A DNA stretch of 64,000 nucleotides from Allokutzneria sp. A3M-2-11 16 (GTDB lineage Bacteria > Actinomycetota > Actinomycetes > Mycobacteriales > Pseudonocardiaceae): contig NZ_JANAVO010000001.1 of NCBI RefSeq assembly GCF_024213555.1, positions 2,480,001 through 2,544,000 on the forward strand, in the 5' to 3' direction. Position numbers and translations under genes: made by a program. Position 1 is the first letter of the stretch. Every line of letters begins with the position of its first letter. Of this stretch, positions 11,207-21,144 are shown piece after piece. The notes below the pieces were generated by a model, which was not told where the DNA came from, did no database searches, and saw nothing but the letters and a program-made list of their open reading frames with translations.

Positions 11207-11917
11207 CTAGAACTCCGCCCCGGGCAGCAGGCCGAGCACGGTCTCGCCGCCGATGGTCTTCTGACCCGGCTCCACCAGCACCCTGCTGCCCTTCGGCAGG
11301 TAGACGTCCACGCGCGAGCCGAAGCGGATCAGGCCGTAGGTGTGCCCGGCGTCGACCCGCTGGCCCTCGTCGACGAAGCAGACGATCCGGCGGGCGATCA
11401 GCCCGGCGATCTGCACCACCGCGATGTCGTGGCCCTCGGCGGTGCGCAGCAGCAGGCTGTTGCGCTCGTTGTCCTCGCTGGCCTTGTCCAGGTCGGCGGA
11501 GAGGAACTTGCCTGGCCGGTAGGAGATCCGGCTGACCTCACCGGTGGCGGGCATCCGCTGCACGTGCACGTCGAAGATCGACAGGAACACGCTGACCCTG
11601 GGCACCGGCTCCTCGCCGAGGCCCAGCTCGGCGGGCGGCACGGCCGGACCCACCGTGGACACGGTGCCGTCGGCGGCCGAGACCACCAGGCCGGGCCGGG
11701 TCGGGGTGACCCGCTTGGGCTCCCGGAAGAACCAGGCGCACCAGGCGGTCACCACCATGCCGAGCACCCCGGCCCGGCGGGAGAACCGCCTGATCAGGAA
11801 GGTGGCGACGGCCGCGCCGAGCACGAAGGGCCGTCCGGCGGGGTGCATGGGGGGAACCGTGCTGCGGGCGAGGTCGACAAGGTGTGCGAGCGGGCCCGAA
11901 CGTTCTTCCGCGGTCAT
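11207..11917 (-). CDS. psd: Phosphatidylserine decarboxylase (short type)
   Basis: Makes phosphatidylethanolamine from phosphatidylserine with a pyruvoyl cofactor formed by self-cleavage. The 236-residue proenzyme has an N-terminal membrane stretch (VLGAAVATFLIRRF...VLGMVVTAWCAWFF), the conserved SVFLSIFDVHVQRMP and the C-terminal cleavage region RFGSRVDVYLP. Processing would occur between Gly and Ser of FGS, typical of the short archaeal/actinobacterial class. It is directly upstream of pssA with no gap. The ribosome binding site is weak. Confidence 0.93.
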   Translation of the reverse strand: MTAEERSGPLAHLVDLARSTVPPMHPAGRPFVLGAAVATFLIRRFSRRAGVLGMVVTAWCAWFFREPKRVTPTRPGLVVSAADGTVSTVGPAVPPAELGLGEEPVPRVSVFLSIFDVHVQRMPATGEVSRISYRPGKFLSADLDKASEDNERNSLLLRTAEGHDIAVVQIAGLIARRIVCFVDEGQRVDAGHTYGLIRFGSRVDVYLPKGSRVLVEPGQKTIGGETVLGLLPGAEF

Positions 11918-11942
11918 CGTGTGGTGATCCGGATCCTCGGCC

Positions 11943-11969
11943 GTGAAGAGAGCAAAATGGACTCTTCAC
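11943..11969. repeat. 8-bp hairpin between psd and the GlsB/YeaQ gene
   Basis: GTGAAGAG and CTCTTCAC with an 11-base A/T-containing loop, just upstream of psd on the minus strand. No T run is present, so it may be a weak terminator or an operator. Confidence 0.3.
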
Positions 11970-11992
11970 CGTACGCCAGGGACCCCGCGGGG

Positions 11993-12256
11993 CTACCTGC
12001 GGGACCGCACCAGGCGGACGAGCACGAGCAGCAGCACCGCGCCGAGCGCGGCAACGCCGAAGCTGCCGAAGCTGAACTCGAAGTCCCACCGCTCCCCGGT
12101 CAGCAGCTTGTAGACCAGGCCGCCCAGCGCCGCGCCGACGATCCCGACGATGATGCTGAACAGGCAGCCGAGCGGGCGCCGGTCACGCCCGCCGACGACC
12201 ATGTTGGCGGCCCAGCCCGCGAGCGCGCCGAAGATGACCCACGAGAAGAAGCTCAC
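11993..12256 (-). CDS. GlsB/YeaQ/YmgE family small membrane protein
   Basis: An 87-residue protein with three membrane segments: SFFSWVIFGALAGWAANMVVG, LGCLFSIIVGIVGAALGGLVY and FGVAALGAVLLLVLVRLV. The Gly-rich pattern and DRRPLGC turn fit the transglycosylase-associated GlsB/YeaQ family, often stress-induced and of unknown mechanism. The GTG start lies only four bases after the M48 protease stop, so the two are co-transcribed. No catalytic residues are expected. Confidence 0.85.
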   Translation of the reverse strand: MSFFSWVIFGALAGWAANMVVGGRDRRPLGCLFSIIVGIVGAALGGLVYKLLTGERWDFEFSFGSFGVAALGAVLLLVLVRLVRSRR

Positions 12257-12260
12257 GTGA

Positions 12261-14207
12261 TCAGCCTACGGGCGCGGCGCCCTGCTCCGCCGGAACCGCT
12301 CCGCCGCGTGCCTGGAGAACCTGGAGGACGAAGCCGACCAGGCCCTCGTAGGCCTCGTCGGTGGTGCCCCGCAGTTCGAGCTTGCTGCCGTCCGAGAGGT
12401 TCAGCACCACCCGGCCACCGCCGCTGAGGAAGCTCTTGTTGCTGCCGCCCGCGATCTGCTCGGCACCGATCCACCTGGCGTTGGGCAGCTTCCGGTTCTC
12501 CGTCGCGGACGCCTCGACGAGCGGCGTCAGCCGCTTGCGGCGGATGCCCGCGCCCATCCCGATCCGGTCGCCGGACTGCTCCTTGAACACGGTGCCGAAC
12601 GGCAGCCGGAACAGCAGCAGGCCCGTGTCGTAGACCAGCAGGTCGTGCCAGGTGTTGCGGCCTACGGTCACCTGCGTCCCGAAGACGGCGGTCAGCTGCG
12701 GCTCGCCGGTGATCTGCGGGTCCTCCTGGCTGGGCCAACGCACGTAGCCCAGCGGCACGCGGAGCTGGACCAGCGCGTCCCACAGCTCGCGGACCTTGGC
12801 CGGGTCGTGCGCGGCCGGGGCGACCAGCTGTTCGGCGTCGAGCTCGGAACCGTCGTCGAGCAGGCGCACGACCCAGCCGCCGCCCCAGTTCAGCTCGTGC
12901 CGGATCCGGCCCTCGGCGGCCAGCGCGGCCACCACGACGTCGGCCAGCAGCTCGGTGGCGACGGACCGGGACGCCCTCGGCAGCTCCTCGAACGGGATGG
13001 TCGGCTTCAGCACCGGCTTGACCAGCTGCTCGACCTGCCCGCGGCCCAGGGCCTGGAGGATGTCGCCGAGCATGCCGCGCGGCGCGACCTGGCTGTCCGC
13101 GGCGGCCTTGGCCAGCATGCTCGCGCCCCGCTCCGCCGACCGCACCCCAGCCAGCCGGACGATCTCCGCCCATTGCGCGCGCGGGCCGAGGCCCTCCTTG
13201 AGCAGTGAGCCCTCCACGGCGGGAACGCTGCGCTGCGGGTCGTGCAGCAGCGACCACGCGGGCCTGATGTCCCCGGGCGCCGGGCGGTCGGCCTGGCTCG
13301 CGATCACCGCGATGCGCTGGCGGATCGGCGGGTGGCTGTCGAACAGCGAGCTGGACTCGGTGTCCAGCAGCTGCTCCTCCGCCTGCTCGACCCACTCCTT
13401 CTGGTTGGGGTGCAACAGGAACGCGCGGTAGCCCAGCAGCAGGTCCGGCGTCCGCTCGGCCATTCCGGCGAGCGGGAGGTAGCGGCTGGAGTAGGCGTCC
13501 CAGGTGTGGCTCAGCGTCGGCAGCTTGCGCAGCGCCGCGATCGCGACGGCCTGGCCGGAGGTGCGCACCATGGCCTGGTCGGCCTCCAGCTCCTGCTGCC
13601 GGTTGGCCGAGCTGGCGACGAGCATGTAGAGCTTCGCGTAGTTGTTGAGCAGGAACCGGGCCGGTCCGCCGTCCAGCCGCGCCACGGTCCGCTGCAGCGT
13701 CTCGGTGCCGCGGTAGGTGATCGCCAGCAGCCGGGTGTGGCCGCCGCTGTAGTGACCGAGCTCATGCGCGAGCACCGCGCGCAGCTCGTCCACGCTCATC
13801 CCGGCCAGCAGCGGGAGGCCAATCATCATGTACCGCTTGCCCGCCCTCAGGCCGAGCATCCGCGAGTCCTCGCAGACCGCCGCGTTGACGTCGGGGATCA
13901 GGATGATCTCGTCCGGAGCACGGGTCTGGACCTGCGCGGACAGCTCGTCGACGCACGCCCACAGAGCGGGCTGTTCCTGCCTGCTCAGCCGCGGCCCGGC
14001 TGGCGGGTCCATCCGCGTCCGCAGCGCGCTGACCAGCGCGATTCCAAAGGTGATCAGCACGCCGATGCTGATCACGAACAGGTAGGCGGCCGCCCGCCCG
14101 CTCGCCGTGGTGGCCAGCAGGATGCCGCCGACGCCGATCGCGATCACCAGGAACGGGAACGCGATCAACAGCACGACGGCGACGAAGGCCCGGAAAGATC
14201 CTCGCAC
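12261..14207 (-). CDS. M48 family membrane zinc metalloprotease
   Basis: A 648-residue protein with two N-terminal membrane segments (about 8-33 and 39-62) and an M48 protease domain. The zinc site is HELGH at 148-152, with the third ligand expected in QQELEADQAM further on. After the protease domain comes a region of about 350 residues without recognised motifs, ending with a PH-like stretch that includes RVVLNLSDGSKLELRG. The chain is roughly twice the length of HtpX. The GTG start is set by GGAGGAAA upstream; the longer in-frame ATG lacks one. It probably handles membrane protein quality control (family-based inference). Confidence 0.85.
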   Translation of the reverse strand: MRGSFRAFVAVVLLIAFPFLVIAIGVGGILLATTASGRAAAYLFVISIGVLITFGIALVSALRTRMDPPAGPRLSRQEQPALWACVDELSAQVQTRAPDEIILIPDVNAAVCEDSRMLGLRAGKRYMMIGLPLLAGMSVDELRAVLAHELGHYSGGHTRLLAITYRGTETLQRTVARLDGGPARFLLNNYAKLYMLVASSANRQQELEADQAMVRTSGQAVAIAALRKLPTLSHTWDAYSSRYLPLAGMAERTPDLLLGYRAFLLHPNQKEWVEQAEEQLLDTESSSLFDSHPPIRQRIAVIASQADRPAPGDIRPAWSLLHDPQRSVPAVEGSLLKEGLGPRAQWAEIVRLAGVRSAERGASMLAKAAADSQVAPRGMLGDILQALGRGQVEQLVKPVLKPTIPFEELPRASRSVATELLADVVVAALAAEGRIRHELNWGGGWVVRLLDDGSELDAEQLVAPAAHDPAKVRELWDALVQLRVPLGYVRWPSQEDPQITGEPQLTAVFGTQVTVGRNTWHDLLVYDTGLLLFRLPFGTVFKEQSGDRIGMGAGIRRKRLTPLVEASATENRKLPNARWIGAEQIAGGSNKSFLSGGGRVVLNLSDGSKLELRGTTDEAYEGLVGFVLQVLQARGGAVPAEQGAAPVG

Positions 14208-14336
14208 GGTGTTTCCTCCGCAATGGTGGTTCCGCCCACACCCAGGTTGTGAGCAGCGCGAGAGTCTGCGATGCCGCGGCGAGAAGCGCAAGTCGCCACC
14301 TCTCTGGCCAAATCACCAGTTCAGGTGGCCTGAAGA

Positions 14337-15551
14337 TCAGCGCGTCAGCAGCACCGTGACCTCGCTGCCTTCGACGAGCTCGGTGTCACTTTCGGCTATC
14401 TCCATCAGACAATTCGAAGTGGACAGAGCGGAGAGCAGGTGGGAGCCGGGGCCGCCGACCACCGACACCGTGCCCGCGTCGGCGTCGTGGAAACCGCGCC
14501 GGTACTGCCGCTTCCCCGGCGCGGAGCGCAGCGCCTCGGTCAGCCGGGCGCGCCGCGTCGGCCGGTCCGGGGCCGAGTCCCCGGCCGCGGCCCGCAGCGC
14601 CGGTCGAACGAACACCTCGAAGGACACCAGCGAGCTGACCGGGTTGCCGGGCAACGTGATCACCGGAACACCCCGGTACACCCCGGCGCCCTGCGGCATC
14701 CCCGGCTGCATCGCGACCTTGACGAACTCCACGCCCTGGCCGGAGAAAGCGTCCTTGACCACCTCGTAGGCGCCCGCGCTCACCCCGCCGGAGGTCAGCA
14801 CCAAGTCCACAGTGGACAGATGGGGGGCGAGCGCGGCGTGGAACTGCTCGGCGTCGTCCGGGACGAACCGGAGCAGCTCGGCCGAGCATCCGGCCTGTTC
14901 GACCGCGGCCGCCAGCATCACCCCGTTGGACTCGTAGATCTGCCCGTGCAGCAACGGTTTCCCGGGTTCGACCAGCTCGGAGCCGGTGGACAGGACCAGC
15001 ACCCGAGGCGGCCGGTGCACCGGCAGCTCACCCGCGCCGATCGCGGCAGCCAGTCCGAGTTCCGCGGCACCGAGCCGCGTTCCCGCACCGAGCACCCTGG
15101 CGCCCGCGCGCACGTCCTCGCCCGCGCGCCGGATGTGCGCGCCGGCGTCCTTCGGCTGGTGCACAGCGACCCGTTCGACACCGCCGTCGGTCAGCTCCAC
15201 CTGCACGATCGCGTCCGCCCCTGGTGGCAGGGGAGCGCCGGTCATGATTCGGTGCGCCGTGCCGGAGAGCAGCGCGGGAGAGTCGGTGCGCCCTGCGGGA
15301 ACGTCCTCGGCCACCGGCAGTACGACCGGGGCCTCCGGGCTCGCGGTCGCGATGTCGGCGGCGACGACCGCGTAACCGTCCATCGCCGAGTTGTCGAACG
15401 GCGGCAAGCTGATCCGCGCGTGCACGTCCTCGGCGAGCACGAGGCCCAGGCAGCCTGCGAGCGGCCGGTGTTCGACCGGGGTCCGGGGGATCAGCGCGGC
15501 GACGGCGGCGCGGTGCTCGGCGACCGGGCGCAAGGGTGGCATCTTCGGCAC
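14337..15551 (-). CDS. moeA: Molybdopterin molybdenumtransferase MoeA
   Basis: Inserts molybdate into adenylylated molybdopterin, the last step of molybdenum cofactor synthesis. About 404 residues with the expected motifs: LPPFDNSAMDGYA near the N-terminus, the MPT-binding-like TSGGVSAGAYEVVKDA, and LPGNPVSSLVSFE. The start is uncertain: GTG at 15551, ATG at 15542 and TTG at 15572 are all in frame, and none has a strong ribosome binding site. It corresponds to moeA2 (Rv0438c) in the mycobacterial order. Further cofactor genes (moaC, moaB-moaE) lie 33 kb away in this window. Confidence 0.92.
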   Translation of the reverse strand: MPKMPPLRPVAEHRAAVAALIPRTPVEHRPLAGCLGLVLAEDVHARISLPPFDNSAMDGYAVVAADIATASPEAPVVLPVAEDVPAGRTDSPALLSGTAHRIMTGAPLPPGADAIVQVELTDGGVERVAVHQPKDAGAHIRRAGEDVRAGARVLGAGTRLGAAELGLAAAIGAGELPVHRPPRVLVLSTGSELVEPGKPLLHGQIYESNGVMLAAAVEQAGCSAELLRFVPDDAEQFHAALAPHLSTVDLVLTSGGVSAGAYEVVKDAFSGQGVEFVKVAMQPGMPQGAGVYRGVPVITLPGNPVSSLVSFEVFVRPALRAAAGDSAPDRPTRRARLTEALRSAPGKRQYRRGFHDADAGTVSVVGGPGSHLLSALSTSNCLMEIAESDTELVEGSEVTVLLTR

Positions 15552-15616
15552 CCTGCCATCCTGCCGTGTCAAACTGCTGGACGCGCTGACGCGGGGGTCG
15601 TCGTACGGAGGTCTTC

Positions 15617-16303
15617 ATGCAGGTCCGGACCAGGCATACGCCGAACTTCGGAGTGGCCAGGCTGATCCTCGCGCCCGGTGAGCCCGTGCGCTCCGAACCG
15701 GACGCGATGGTGGCGACGAGCTACGGCGTCGTCGTGGAACAGCGGGCCTCCGGCGCGCTGAAGGCGTTGACCAAGGCGGGCTGGGGCGCGGACCCGGTGC
15801 CCTCGGCCACCTACACCGCCCCGCCGCAGGGCGGCTGGGTCGACGTCGCGCCGCACCTGCCCGGCGACCTGCACGTGGTGGAGCTGACCGGCGCCGTGAA
15901 CGGGGGCTGGTGCCTGGCCCGCTCGCGTTGGCTCGCCTCCGCGGCGACGGTGACGCTGGACAACGTCTGGCCGGGCTTCCGCGCGCTGTTCGGGGCGGAC
16001 AGCGGTTTCCTCGTGCACGCGACCGGACAGGGCTCCCTGGTGCTGTCCTGCTTCGGCGCACTCGACGTGATCTCGTTGCAGGCCGGTGAGTTGGTGACCG
16101 TCGACTCTGGACACCTCGTCGGTTACTCCGAGGGGGTGCAGGCCCGGTTGCGCGCTTTGGCGCAAGGCGGTCCGCAGTCGATCAAGACGGGTGAGGGACT
16201 GGTGTTCGACTTCGCCGGTCCGGGAGAAGTGCTGGCACAGACCAGAAATCCCAGGACACTCGCGTCGTCGCTGCACTCGGCGGGTGGCGGAAGTCGCTTG
16301 TAG
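15617..16303 (+). CDS. AIM24 family protein
   Basis: A 228-residue protein of the AIM24/TIGR00266 beta-barrel fold (DUF124). Diagnostic stretches are GWCLARSRWLASAATVTLD, the glycine-rich GQGSLVLSCFGALDVISLQ and VDSGHLVGYSEGV. There is no signal peptide or membrane segment. The function in bacteria is unknown. The start has GGAGG upstream and is divergent from moeA across 65 bases. Confidence 0.82.
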   Translation: MQVRTRHTPNFGVARLILAPGEPVRSEPDAMVATSYGVVVEQRASGALKALTKAGWGADPVPSATYTAPPQGGWVDVAPHLPGDLHVVELTGAVNGGWCLARSRWLASAATVTLDNVWPGFRALFGADSGFLVHATGQGSLVLSCFGALDVISLQAGELVTVDSGHLVGYSEGVQARLRALAQGGPQSIKTGEGLVFDFAGPGEVLAQTRNPRTLASSLHSAGGGSRL

Positions 16304-16404
16304 CAAAGGAATCCGCTCATCGCCAGTGCTGAATTAGTAGGGGACTTCCGCCTCGTGCTCGGGTAGCGTTGATCGCGCTTCATCGGATGCGCCAAGGAGG
16401 ATCC

Positions 16405-16608
16405 GTGGCTCTCGGCACGGTCAAGTGGTTCAACTCGGAAAAGGGCTACGGCTTCATCGCCACCGACGGCGGGCCCGACGTCTTCGTGCACTACTCCGCC
16501 ATCGAGATGGACGGGTTCCGCACCCTCGCCGAGGGGGAGCGGGTGGAGTTCGAGGTGCAGGACGGTCGCGACGGCCGCAAGCAGGCGGCCTCGGTCCGCA
16601 AGGCGTAG
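16405..16608 (+). CDS. Cold-shock domain protein (CspA family)
   Basis: A 67-residue single-strand nucleic-acid-binding protein with both RNP motifs: KGYGFIA and DVFVHYSAI, after [13 protein letters not shown]. The GTG start follows AAGGAGG by six bases; an upstream in-frame ATG was rejected. The length is normal for the family. The roughly 100-base leader contains a TAGCGTT element that could be a -10 box. Confidence 0.95.
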   Translation: MALGTVKWFNSEKGYGFIATDGGPDVFVHYSAIEMDGFRTLAEGERVEFEVQDGRDGRKQAASVRKA

Positions 16609-16665
16609 GCACTTTTCGGGGGTTACCCCCGCCCCCCGGCACGACAAGCCCTAAGCTGCTCGTTT

Positions 16666-17949
16666 GTGTCGGAGGACCTCACCGGACGCCGTCTTGGTCA
16701 TTACCGCATCGACGGCGTGATCGGCCAAGGCGGTATGAGTGTCATGTACCGCGCCACCGACGTCCGGCTGGGCAGGAAGGTCGCGCTCAAGGTGATCGCC
16801 GATCACCTGACGGTCGACGCCGAGTTCCGCGAACGGTTCGTCGACGAGGCGCGCAACACCTCGGCGATCGACCACTCGCACGTGGTGCCGCTCTACGACT
16901 TCGGTGAGGTCGACGGGCTGCTCTACATCGCGATGCGGTTCGTCGACGGGTCGGACCTGGCCAGCCTGATCAAGGACGGCCCGATCTCCCCGGAACGCAC
17001 CCTGCGGCTGATCGGCCAGGTGGCCGACGCGCTGGACATGTTGCACGGCAGGGGCCTCGTCCACCTGGACATCAAGCCCGCCAACATGCTCGTGACCAAC
17101 CAGGAGTCGGCGAGCGAGCACGTGTACCTCGCCGACTTCGGGCTCACCCGGCGCGGCGCCACCGGCCACCGCACCCGGGGCGGCGACTTCCTCGGCTCCC
17201 CGACCTACGCCGCGCCCGAACACCTGCGCGGCGAGCCGGTCGACCCGCGCACGGACGCGTACTCGCTGGCGTGCGTGCTCTTCGCCTGCCTCACCGGGCG
17301 CCCGCCGTTCCAGGGCAAGGTGCCCGAGGTCATCCAGGGCCACCTCGGCAAGGAGGCGCCCGCGATCAGCTCGCTGGTGCAGCTGCCGCCCACCATCGAC
17401 GAGGTGATCCGCAGGGGCATGGCCAAGGAACCGGCCAAGCGCTACGCGAACTGCCGCGAACTGGTCGCCGCGGCCACCAAGGCGCTGGCGAGCGTGCCGC
17501 AGCCGAGCGCCCCGCCCGCGTACCGCCCGCCGCCGCAGAAGGCCCCCGCGCCCGCCCCGCAGCAGCAACAGCAGCCCCAGCCCGCGCCGCAGGGGTTGGT
17601 CAGCAGGCCGCCGATGCCGCCGCACCAGACCTACCCGCAGCAGTCGCACCAGCAGCCTCCTCGCCCGGCGCCGCAGCCGGGCTACCAGCAGCCGCCGCCG
17701 AACAGCGGGGAACCGATGCGGCTGCGCCCGCCGATGCCCGCCGGGACGACCGCCTTCGCCAAGGGCAGCAACTCCGGCCTCGCCCGCTGGGTGATCCCGG
17801 TGCTCGCCGTCGTGGCCGTCGCGGTCGTCGTGCTCGTGGTGGTGCTGGTGGTCAACGGTGCTGGGAAAACCCCGGAGAACCCGATCCCGCCGACCAGCCC
17901 GAGCGTCTCCAAGGGTCTGCCGACCAACGTGCCGACAGTCACGCGCTAG
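16666..17949 (+). CDS. Membrane-anchored serine/threonine protein kinase
   Basis: A 427-residue transmembrane kinase. The kinase domain is about residues 10-270: Gly loop GQGGMSVMY, lysine in VALKVI, catalytic loop HLDIKPANML, DFGLTRRG and APEHLRGE. The catalytic loop has HLD rather than HRD, so this is a non-RD kinase. A Pro/Gln-rich juxtamembrane linker (about 280-365) leads to one membrane helix (about 376-400) and a short outer tail without PASTA domains. The GTG start is 57 bases after the cold-shock gene region. It ends right at the first CIRCE element of groEL. Confidence 0.92.
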   Translation: MSEDLTGRRLGHYRIDGVIGQGGMSVMYRATDVRLGRKVALKVIADHLTVDAEFRERFVDEARNTSAIDHSHVVPLYDFGEVDGLLYIAMRFVDGSDLASLIKDGPISPERTLRLIGQVADALDMLHGRGLVHLDIKPANMLVTNQESASEHVYLADFGLTRRGATGHRTRGGDFLGSPTYAAPEHLRGEPVDPRTDAYSLACVLFACLTGRPPFQGKVPEVIQGHLGKEAPAISSLVQLPPTIDEVIRRGMAKEPAKRYANCRELVAAATKALASVPQPSAPPAYRPPPQKAPAPAPQQQQQPQPAPQGLVSRPPMPPHQTYPQQSHQQPPRPAPQPGYQQPPPNSGEPMRLRPPMPAGTTAFAKGSNSGLARWVIPVLAVVAVAVVVLVVVLVVNGAGKTPENPIPPTSPSVSKGLPTNVPTVTR

Positions 17950-17976
17950 CTTGCACTCGACCCCGGTGAGTGCTAA
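17950..17976 (+). promoter_or_regulatory. CIRCE-like HrcA operator, upstream copy
   Basis: CTTGCACTC-N9-GAGTGCTAA. The right half is a perfect CIRCE arm and the left half matches 7 of 9 bases. It begins immediately after the kinase stop codon and lies 7 bases upstream of the second, perfect copy. Confidence 0.75.
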
Positions 17977-17983
17977 ACCTGCA

Positions 17984-18010
17984 TTAGCACTCACTACCGG
18001 TGAGTGCTAA
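17984..18010 (+). promoter_or_regulatory. CIRCE operator (HrcA binding site)
   Basis: A perfect TTAGCACTC-N9-GAGTGCTAA inverted repeat, 100 bases before the groEL start. HrcA binds this element and represses chaperonin genes until heat stress. hrcA itself is not in the window. Confidence 0.96.
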
Positions 18011-19732
<1,722 letters not shown>

Positions 19733-19760
19733 TCCACCCCCAGCACCACGCGGTACCCGA

Positions 19761-19794
19761 GAAGGGGCCCGGTCCACCAGGACCGGGCCCCTTC
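19761..19794 (+). terminator. groEL terminator hairpin
   Basis: A perfect 15-bp stem (GAAGGGGCCCGGTCC and complement) with a 4-base ACCA loop, 28 bases after the groEL stop. No long T run follows, as is common in actinomycetes. Confidence 0.8.
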
Positions 19795-19810
19795 CGCCAT
19801 CCCAGCCGTA

Positions 19811-20149
19811 GTTCGCCGGTCTTCAAGTCCCTCCGACCCCCGCTGAGACCGTCGTTAACCGCACCCAACCCACCCCGGCGCCCCATCCGCCCTGTCCAAC
19901 TGCCCGCTCCAACCGCCCCGCTCCAACTGCCCGACCCAGCGCGGGGTTCGCCGGTCTTCAAGTCCCCCCAACCTCCGCTGAAGCCATCGCCAACCGCACC
20001 AAACCCACCGGCCCATCCGGACGCCTCATCGCTCGCCGTGGTGTCGGCCCCGGTGGTGTGCTTCGTGTGGTCTGCCCGTCACGCCGTCGCGGTCGGAGTG
20101 CGCCGGTCTTCAAGTCCTGCCAACCCCCGCCGGGACTGTCGCCAACCGT
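19811..20149 (+). repeat. Three direct copies of the 44-bp GTCTTCAAG repeat
   Basis: Copies at 19819-19862, 19954-19997 and 20106-20149, all on the plus strand and alignable without gaps. Each starts GTCTTCAAGTCC, carries a CCCCGC-type C-rich middle and ends AACCGC or AACCGT. Each is preceded by a shared TCGCCG or GCGCCG, so the conserved unit is closer to 50 bp. Spacing between starts is 135 and 152 bp. The gap between groEL and cutC (about 590 bases) holds this array and the groEL terminator but no credible gene. Confidence 0.85.
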
Positions 20150-20321
20150 GTTGAACTCCAGGCGTGCCAATCGGTCTGCCGCCGCCCGCCGCCCGCCGCC
20201 CGCCGTGCTCCGCCTCACCGGCGAGTGCCCAGTTGTCCCATCAGCCGGTGCCCGACCCCGTCCAGTGGAATGCGTCGAGTGGCCCTGCCGCGACAAAGGT
20301 CTAGACCACTAGGGTGACCGC

Positions 20322-20999
20322 ATGCTGGAAGTCATCGCGCTGGACCCGACGGACGCCGAGGCCGCCCAGGCCGGTGGCGCAGACCGGCTCGAACTCGTCT
20401 CCGAGATGGCGGCGGGCGGGCTCACCCCCTCCGTCGAGGTGACCAGGGCGGTGCTCGCCGCGACCTCGCTGCCGGTCCGCGTCATGCTCCGCGACCAGGG
20501 CGGCTACCGCCCGGCCGATCTCGCGGCGCTGCGCAAGAGCGCCGCCGAGCTGCGTGCGGCCGGGGCCACCGAGTTCGTGCTCGGCTTCCTCCGCCAGGAC
20601 CGCAACATCGACCTCGACGCCTGCCGCGATCTGCTCGTCGAGTTGGACGGCTGTCGCTGGACCTTCCACCGCGCGTTGGACAACTCCGCCGATCCGCTGC
20701 TCTCGTGGGCGGAGGTGGAGAACCTGGGCGCGGACACCGTGCTCGCGTCGGGCTCCCCGGAGGGGGTCGACCGGGGAATGCCGCTGCTGCGCGAGCTCGC
20801 GCTCCGCCAGGAGCCGCTGCGGTTGCTCGTCGGCGGCGGGCTGAAGCGGGAGCACGTCGTCCCGCTCGGTGCCGCCGGGGTGCGCGCGTTCCACGTCGGC
20901 AGCGCTGTCCGGCCGGATGGCTGGGCCGGCGCGGTGGATGTGAACCTAGTTCGCGAATGGGCGCAGTTGTGTCACGATGGGGCGCGTACGACGGCCTGA
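20322..20999 (+). CDS. cutC: CutC family protein
   Basis: A 225-residue TIM-barrel protein of the CutC family, historically linked to copper homeostasis though its biochemical role is unsettled. Conserved blocks: GGADRLELVSEMAAGGLTPS, the inner-barrel segment FVLGFLRQDRNIDLDAC and WTFHRALDN. Length is normal for the short class. It is followed by a terminator hairpin and the sugar transporter operon, so it is probably a separate unit. Confidence 0.9.
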   Translation: MLEVIALDPTDAEAAQAGGADRLELVSEMAAGGLTPSVEVTRAVLAATSLPVRVMLRDQGGYRPADLAALRKSAAELRAAGATEFVLGFLRQDRNIDLDACRDLLVELDGCRWTFHRALDNSADPLLSWAEVENLGADTVLASGSPEGVDRGMPLLRELALRQEPLRLLVGGGLKREHVVPLGAAGVRAFHVGSAVRPDGWAGAVDVNLVREWAQLCHDGARTTA

Positions 21000-21017
21000 C
21001 CAGCGCTTTCGCTTGAC

Positions 21018-21050
21018 GAGGGGCGCCTTCCCGCGGGGAAGGTGCCCCTC
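21018..21050 (+). terminator. Hairpin after cutC
   Basis: A 15-bp stem (GAGGGGCGCCTTCCC with a near-perfect complement, one G-T pair) and a GCG loop, 18 bases past the cutC stop. GCCGTCTCTT follows. Confidence 0.75.
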
Positions 21051-21144
21051 GCCGTCTCTTGTCGCCGTGGTTCAGACCACTTAGCATCCGACTCGTTGCC
21101 CATTTTGAAACAGTGGTTGCACCATATGCAACGGAGGTCGGAAG

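Noticed and set aside
19811..20149. Possible CRISPR array from the three 44-bp direct copies
   Set aside because: Spacing is uneven (135 and 152 bp), copies diverge internally, and another pair of copies is inverted 12 kb away.
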